From Agrococcus jenensis (GTDB lineage Bacteria; Actinomycetota; Actinomycetes; Actinomycetales; Microbacteriaceae): a DNA stretch of 64,000 nucleotides. Both the position numbers and the translations under genes were made by a program. Below are positions 59,982 to 64,000 of the stretch, piece by piece. The stretch is taken from NCBI RefSeq assembly GCF_003752465.1, contig NZ_RKHJ01000001.1, positions 1,178,001-1,242,000 on the forward strand, read 5' to 3'. A model generated the notes under the pieces. It was not told the DNA's origin. It did not search any database and saw nothing but the letters and a program-made list of their open reading frames with translations. Position 1 is the first letter of the stretch; each line of letters opens with the position of its first letter.

Positions 59982-61544
59982 ATGACCACCACGAAGGACG
60001 ACCGTCCCGAGACCGAGCGATCCGAGCTCGCCCTCGCCGACGCGCCGGGCGCCAGCGGCCGCGTGCTGCGGGGCATCGAGCGCGTCGGCAACAGGCTGCC
60101 GCACCCGTTCTACCTGTTCCTCATCCTCGCCGGCATCGTCGCGCTCGCCTCCGCGATCGCGTCCGGGCTCGGCGCATCCACCCTCGACCCCGCGACCGGC
60201 GAGCAGCTGCCGGTGCAGAGCATCCTGTCGCCCGAGGGCCTCGTCTACGCGCTCACCAGTGCGATCGACAACTTCGTCGCCTTCCCGCCGTTCGGCCTCA
60301 TCATCACGGTCATGCTCGGCATCGGCGTCGCCGAGCGCCTCGGCCTGCTGTCGTCGTTCATGCGCGGCGCGGTGCTCGCGGCCCCCAAGTCGCTCGTCAC
60401 GATCGTCGTCGTGGTCGTGAGCCTCATGGGCAACCTCGCCTCCGACTCGGCGATGGTCATCATCCCGCCGCTCGCCGCGGCCGCGTTCCTCGCCGCCGGG
60501 CGCCACCCGCTCGCCGGCTTCATCACGTCCTACGCCGCGGTGGTCGCCGGCTTCAGCGCCAACTTCATCATCGCCGGCACCGACGTGCTGCTGAGCGGCA
60601 TCACCACCTCCGCCGCCCAGATCGTCGATCCCGAGGCGCAGGTCACGCCGCTCGCCAACTGGTTCTTCATGTCGGCCTCGACCGTGATCCTCGCGATCGC
60701 CATCACGGTCACGTGCCAGCGCTTCCTCGAGCCGCGTCTCGGCGCCTGGAACGGCGAGGCCGAGGCCGCCGACACGAAGCCGCTCGAGCGCGCCGAGCGC
60801 CGCGGCCTCATCGCGGCCGGCGTCGCGCTCGTCGTCTTCGCCGCGCTCGTCGCGACGGCCGCGCTGCTGCCCGGCTCGCCCCTGCAGGGCGAGGGAGGCC
60901 AGCTGCTGCGCTCGCCGTTCATGGACGGCCTGCCGATCTTCCTGCTGCTCATGTTCCTCACCGTCGGCATCACCTACGGCCTCGTCGCCGGCACGCTCAC
61001 CCGTTGGGGGCAGGTGCCCGAGATGATGGTCGCCGCAGTCAAGGAGCTCGTGCCCTTCATCGTCGTCATCTTCACGGCGGCCCAGGCGATCGCATGGTTC
61101 GGCTGGTCGAAGCTCGGGCTGCTCGTGGCCACGAGCGGTGCGGATGCGCTGGGCGCGGCCGGGCTGGACGGCGTCGGCGGCCTCATGCTCTTCAGCCTCT
61201 TCGTCATCCTCCCCGCCCTCCTGCTCGCGAGCGGCTCGGCGCTCTGGACGCTGCTGGCGCCGATCTTCGTGCCGATGTTCATGCTCAACGGCATCGACCC
61301 GGCCGCCGTGCAGACGGCCTTCCGCATCACCGACTCGGCGACGAACCCGCTCGTGCCGATGAACCCGATGCTGCCGGTCATCCTCGGCCTCATGCAGCGC
61401 TGGGCGCCGAAGGGCGGCATCGGCACGCTCTTCAGCCTCGTGCTGCCCTTCACGATCGTCATCCTCGTCGTCTGGCTCCTGCAGTTCGCGCTGTGGGGCC
61501 TCGCCGGGCTGCCCTTCGGCCCCGGTCACGGCCTGACGCTGTGA
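59982..61544 (+). CDS. abgT: AbgT-family transporter
   Basis: The 520-residue membrane protein has about 11 hydrophobic segments. NRLPHPFYLFLILAGIVALA near the N-terminus, SDSAMVIIPPLAAAAFLAAG and ITDSATNPLVPMNPMLPVIL are AbgT family signatures, including the two hairpin regions with Asn and Asp. AbgT imports p-aminobenzoyl-glutamate; some homologues export sulfonamides. The M20 amidohydrolase gene 46 bases downstream supports import and cleavage of an aminoacyl compound. GAGAGGG precedes the ATG. Confidence 0.88.
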   Translation: MTTTKDDRPETERSELALADAPGASGRVLRGIERVGNRLPHPFYLFLILAGIVALASAIASGLGASTLDPATGEQLPVQSILSPEGLVYALTSAIDNFVAFPPFGLIITVMLGIGVAERLGLLSSFMRGAVLAAPKSLVTIVVVVVSLMGNLASDSAMVIIPPLAAAAFLAAGRHPLAGFITSYAAVVAGFSANFIIAGTDVLLSGITTSAAQIVDPEAQVTPLANWFFMSASTVILAIAITVTCQRFLEPRLGAWNGEAEAADTKPLERAERRGLIAAGVALVVFAALVATAALLPGSPLQGEGGQLLRSPFMDGLPIFLLLMFLTVGITYGLVAGTLTRWGQVPEMMVAAVKELVPFIVVIFTAAQAIAWFGWSKLGLLVATSGADALGAAGLDGVGGLMLFSLFVILPALLLASGSALWTLLAPIFVPMFMLNGIDPAAVQTAFRITDSATNPLVPMNPMLPVILGLMQRWAPKGGIGTLFSLVLPFTIVILVVWLLQFALWGLAGLPFGPGHGLTL

Positions 61545-61590
61545 CCCGGCCCCACCCATCCACCGTCGTCCTGCCCCAGGAAGGAACCCG

Positions 61591-62814
61591 ATGACCACCA
61601 TCGCCCCCGAGCTCGCCGCCCACCGCGAGGTCGACGTGCCCGCGCTGATCGAGGAGGCGCGCGGCGCGCTCGCCGCCCACCTGCCGACGCTCGTCGACGT
61701 CGCCGCCGACCTGCACGCCAACCCCGAGATCCGCTTCACCGAGGTGCACGCGGCCGCGCGCCTCACCGCGGAGCTCGAGACCGCCGGCTTCGCCGTGCAG
61801 CGCGGGTTCGCGGGGCTCGAGACCGCCTTCGTCGGCCGCTGGTCGACGGCGGATGCGACCGACGGCACGACGACCGTCGCCGTCTTCCTCGAGTACGACG
61901 CGCTCGAGGGCATCGGCCACGCGTGCGGCCACAACATCATCGCCGCGGCGGGGCTGGGCGCGGCGCTCGCGGTCAAGGATGCGCTCGCGGCCGACGGCGG
62001 CGCGCCCGCCCACCTCGTCGTGGTCGGGAGCCCCGGCGAGGAGGGCGCGGCGGGCAAGGTGCCGATGATCGAGCACGGCGTGCTCGACGGCATCGACCTG
62101 GCGATGATGATCCACCCGGCGGGGGAGGACGTCGCCGCATCGAGCTCGCTGTCGCGCGTCGCGCTCGACGTCGAGTTCACGGGCCGCGCGAGCCACGCGG
62201 CGGCGCACCCCGAGCGCGGCATCAACGCCCTCGACGCGGCGACGCTCGCGCTCACCGCGATCGGCCTGCTGCGTCAGCAGCTGCCCGACGACGCGCGCAT
62301 CCACGCGATCGTGACGGACGGCGGCCAGGCGCCGAACATCATCCCCGAGCACACGGCGATCCGCGCGTTCGTGCGCGCGGAGGACCGCGACGCGCTGCTC
62401 GCGAGCATCGTGCCGCGCGTGCAGGCGTGCTTCCAGGGCGCGGCGATCGCCACCGGCTGCGAGGTGCTGATCGAGGAGCGGACGCCGCCGTACTACTCGC
62501 TGCGACCCAACCCGACGCTCGCGGGCCTCGCCGAGCAGGCGCTCGTCGCGCTCGGCCGCACGCCCGCGGTCGCGCCGCAGATGGGCGGCTCGACCGACAT
62601 GGGCAACGTGAGCCACGTCGTGCCCTCGATCCACCCGATGCTCACGCTCGTCCCCGACTGCTCGCCCCACACTCGCGAGTTCGCCGAGGCGGCGGGTGGC
62701 ACGGCGGCGACGCCGGTGATCGAGGACGGCGCGGCGCTGCTCGCGGCCACGGCGCTCGCCGCCTTCCGCGACCCCGCCGTGGTCGCCGAGGCGAAGGCGA
62801 CGTTCGCCGCCTGA
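61591..62814 (+). CDS. M20-family amidohydrolase (AbgB/p-aminobenzoyl-glutamate hydrolase-like)
   Basis: The 407-residue metallopeptidase has VFLEYDALEGIGHACGHNII, in which the Cys-Gly-His motif gives metal ligands, followed by VVGSPGEEGAAGKVPMIEHG with the catalytic Glu pair. A dimerisation domain (FTGRASHAAAHPERGINALD) lies in the middle and GGSTDMGNVSHVVPSIHPM holds the last metal His. It would hydrolyse the compound imported by the AbgT protein, releasing an amino acid. AGGAAGG precedes the ATG. A terminator follows. Confidence 0.88.
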   Translation: MTTIAPELAAHREVDVPALIEEARGALAAHLPTLVDVAADLHANPEIRFTEVHAAARLTAELETAGFAVQRGFAGLETAFVGRWSTADATDGTTTVAVFLEYDALEGIGHACGHNIIAAAGLGAALAVKDALAADGGAPAHLVVVGSPGEEGAAGKVPMIEHGVLDGIDLAMMIHPAGEDVAASSSLSRVALDVEFTGRASHAAAHPERGINALDAATLALTAIGLLRQQLPDDARIHAIVTDGGQAPNIIPEHTAIRAFVRAEDRDALLASIVPRVQACFQGAAIATGCEVLIEERTPPYYSLRPNPTLAGLAEQALVALGRTPAVAPQMGGSTDMGNVSHVVPSIHPMLTLVPDCSPHTREFAEAAGGTAATPVIEDGAALLAATALAAFRDPAVVAEAKATFAA

Positions 62815-62835
62815 CCCGGCGCGGATCCGCGCGCA

Positions 62836-62870
62836 CGGATGGCCCGCTCCAGCTCGGAGCGGGCCATCCG
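62836..62870 (+). terminator. Strong terminator after the abgT-M20 operon
   Basis: CGGATGGCCCGCTCC-AGCTC-GGAGCGGGCCATCCG is a perfect 15-bp stem with a five-base loop. Confidence 0.85.
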
Positions 62871-62916
62871 CGGCTCCCGGGCCGCCCGCTGGCGGCGCGA
62901 CACGCCGAAGCAACTC

Positions 62917-62959
62917 GTTCGAAAGAACCCTTGCGAAGCGTCTGCTTCGAAGGTAGTGT
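62917..62959 (+). promoter_or_regulatory. Promoter with overlapping inverted repeats for the small protein-arsR unit
   Basis: -35 TTGCGA (62931-62936), a 17-base spacer and -10 TAGTGT (62954-62959). GTTC-GAAA-GAAC lies just upstream, and GCGAAGC-GTCT-GCTTCGA (62933-62950) covers the spacer, a plausible site for the ArsR-type regulator encoded at 63147. Confidence 0.5.
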
Positions 62960-63009
62960 TTCGCATATCGGCAGGGCACCTGCACCGCCGGACACCGAGG
63001 AGGCACACC

Positions 63010-63144
63010 ATGGGACGCACGAGCCGCATCCCGCACCGCATCGCCAGCGAGGAGCGCAACCGCGCCCGCGTCGAGCGCGAGGCGAGTGCGCGCTACTACG
63101 ACCGCGAGCGCGCCGAGCTGCGCATCCAGCGTGGTTTGATCTGA
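63010..63144 (+). CDS. Small basic protein (44 residues)
   Basis: MGRTSRIPHRIASEERNRAR begins an Arg/Glu-rich, probably helical peptide ending RIQRGLI. GAGGAGG five to six bases before the ATG is a strong ribosome binding site, and the stop is only two bases from the next start, so it is almost certainly translated. Length and style recall the protein at 55556. No family is recognised. It may be a partner of the adjacent ArsR-type regulator. Confidence 0.55.
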   Translation: MGRTSRIPHRIASEERNRARVEREASARYYDRERAELRIQRGLI

Positions 63145-63146
63145 GC

Positions 63147-63797
63147 ATGACCGAGGCGCGCGACCCGTCCGATCGGGCACCGCAGAGCGAGCCGGGCGAT
63201 GAGGCCCCGGCGCTCCGGAGCAGCGATCCCGCGGTGCTGCGCGCACTCGCCCACCCCCTGCGGGTCGAGATCCTCGCCGTCATCGACGAGCTCGAGGAGG
63301 CGACCGCGACGCAGATCGCGGAGCGCGTCGGCGAGAGCCCGTCGAACTGCTCGTTCCACCTGCGCACGCTCGAGAAGGCCGGCTTCATCGTGCGCGCCGA
63401 GGCCAAGGGCACGTCGAAGCCGTGGCGGTCGGCGCACCGGAGCCGCGACCTGCGCCCCGACCCCGACGACATCGACTCCGTGCGGTCGTCGAGCACGATC
63501 GGCGCCCTCTATGTGCAGCACGAGGCCGACCGGATGATCAAGTTCCTCACCGCGCACGGCAACGGCAAGCTGCCGGAGTGGGTGAACGGCGTCACCGTCA
63601 ACATCTCCACGTTCTGGGCGACGCCCGACGAGCTCGCCGAGGTCGCGGAGGAGATCGCCCACCTCGTCGACCGCTTCCGCGGCCGCCACGACGACGCGTC
63701 GCTGCGCCCGGTCGGCAGCCACAAGTCGCACTTCTTCGCCACCCTGAACCCCGATCTCGACGCGCCGCTGACCGGCGCGGAGCCCGCCGCGGACTGA
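63147..63797 (+). CDS. ArsR-type helix-turn-helix regulator
   Basis: The 216-residue protein has a winged helix (ALAHPLRVEILAVIDELEEA, then ESPSNCSFHLRTLEKAGFI) of the HTH_20/ArsR kind, followed by a second domain of about 110 residues with IGALYVQHEADRMIKFL and a long helix (TPDELAEVAEEIAHLVDRF). Such proteins usually precede and repress an MFS exporter gene, and another gene starts 128 bases downstream. The start follows the small protein stop by two bases. The ligand is not evident; there is no metal-binding Cys/His cluster. Confidence 0.8.
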   Translation: MTEARDPSDRAPQSEPGDEAPALRSSDPAVLRALAHPLRVEILAVIDELEEATATQIAERVGESPSNCSFHLRTLEKAGFIVRAEAKGTSKPWRSAHRSRDLRPDPDDIDSVRSSSTIGALYVQHEADRMIKFLTAHGNGKLPEWVNGVTVNISTFWATPDELAEVAEEIAHLVDRFRGRHDDASLRPVGSHKSHFFATLNPDLDAPLTGAEPAAD

Positions 63798-63925
63798 CGT
63801 CCGTCCGCTCGTCGAGGCTGCCATGCGCGCCGCCTCGACGCCCCGGCCGCGCGCCCGCGGTCGCGATCCGCCGCGCCCGCGCACCGCCCGCGCACCACAC
63901 CCGCGCACCATACGAGGGACCGCTC

Positions 63926-64000
63926 ATGACCACCACCGCATCCACGGCGACCGCCACCAAGCCCGCGTCGCCCATGCGCCGCCCCGCCTACCGACGCCTC
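63926..64000 (+). CDS. 5' end of a further gene, possibly an MFS transporter (partial)
   Basis: Only 25 codons are inside the window: a Thr/Ala-rich head followed by MRRPAYRRL. GAGG about ten bases upstream supports the ATG. Many MFS proteins paired with this kind of ArsR regulator start with a similar polar head before helix 1, but no transmembrane segment is visible yet, so the call rests on context alone. Confidence 0.35.
   Translation, partial: MTTTASTATATKPASPMRRPAYRRL

Overview
The window is GC-rich DNA whose composition, codon use, many GTG starts and abundant leaderless-type genes point to a high-GC Gram-positive bacterium. The gene content (oleABCD with a fused oleBC, several GntR/FCD regulators, a CsoR-type copper divergon) and the 'TCTCGATACGCGGCCGGCT...CTACTCGACCAGC' intergenic repeats suggest Microbacteriaceae (an Agrococcus- or Microbacterium-like organism). 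That family assignment is an inference from familiarity. I saw no rRNA, tRNA, CRISPR array, transposase or prophage module.

Layout. 1-5.5 kb is an accessory stretch with visibly lower GC: a large nuclease-like/DGQHR/HEPN protein that runs off the left edge, a GIY-YIG/DUF4357 protein, a small membrane protein and a Fic protein. 5.6-8.7 kb holds small single genes (NYN, DUF998, a lipoprotein, two cupins). 8.86-13.75 kb is a complete long-chain olefin locus, oleA-oleBC-oleD. 13.9-15.7 kb has two paralogous small secreted proteins around a membrane protein. 15.7-18.4 kb is an MFS exporter, a metal-sensor-like ArsR and a CDF metal exporter. 18.5-26.4 kb has a GntR, a repeat array, Lrp plus alanine dehydrogenase, an omega-aminotransferase/semialdehyde dehydrogenase pair, another GntR and a second MFS paralogue.

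26.4-45.7 kb is a large catabolic block. It contains a tartrate/D-malate dehydrogenase-like enzyme, a peptide-type ABC importer made of fused subunits, two HAD type II hydrolases, an FAD amine oxidase, an aldehyde dehydrogenase, two tandem D-threonine-aldolase-like PLP enzymes, RidA, an SDR, a small-molecule kinase paired with a phospho-lyase-type class III PLP enzyme, ROK and GntR regulators, and a cupin. Copies of a 14-bp palindrome, GATTGTNNACAATC, lie over promoter elements across it and also upstream of the CDF exporter and of both members of a GntR paralogue pair. I read this as an uncharacterised amino-compound utilisation regulon.

45.8-51.1 kb is a copper resistance divergon (YHS protein, CopA, a secreted copper-associated protein and CopZ on one side, an FAD reductase on the other) with a CsoR-type operator between. 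51.1-53.2 kb is lldD with its GntR regulator and a perfect operator. 53.2-57.3 kb has VanZ, isochorismatase, quinone reductase and flotillin. 57.6-58.8 kb is an ArsR-SRPBCC pair. 58.8-62.8 kb is a double-length Lrp regulator divergent from an AbgT transporter and M20 amidohydrolase. The right edge holds a small protein, an ArsR-type regulator and the start of another gene.

All calls come from reading the sequence; no database search was run.
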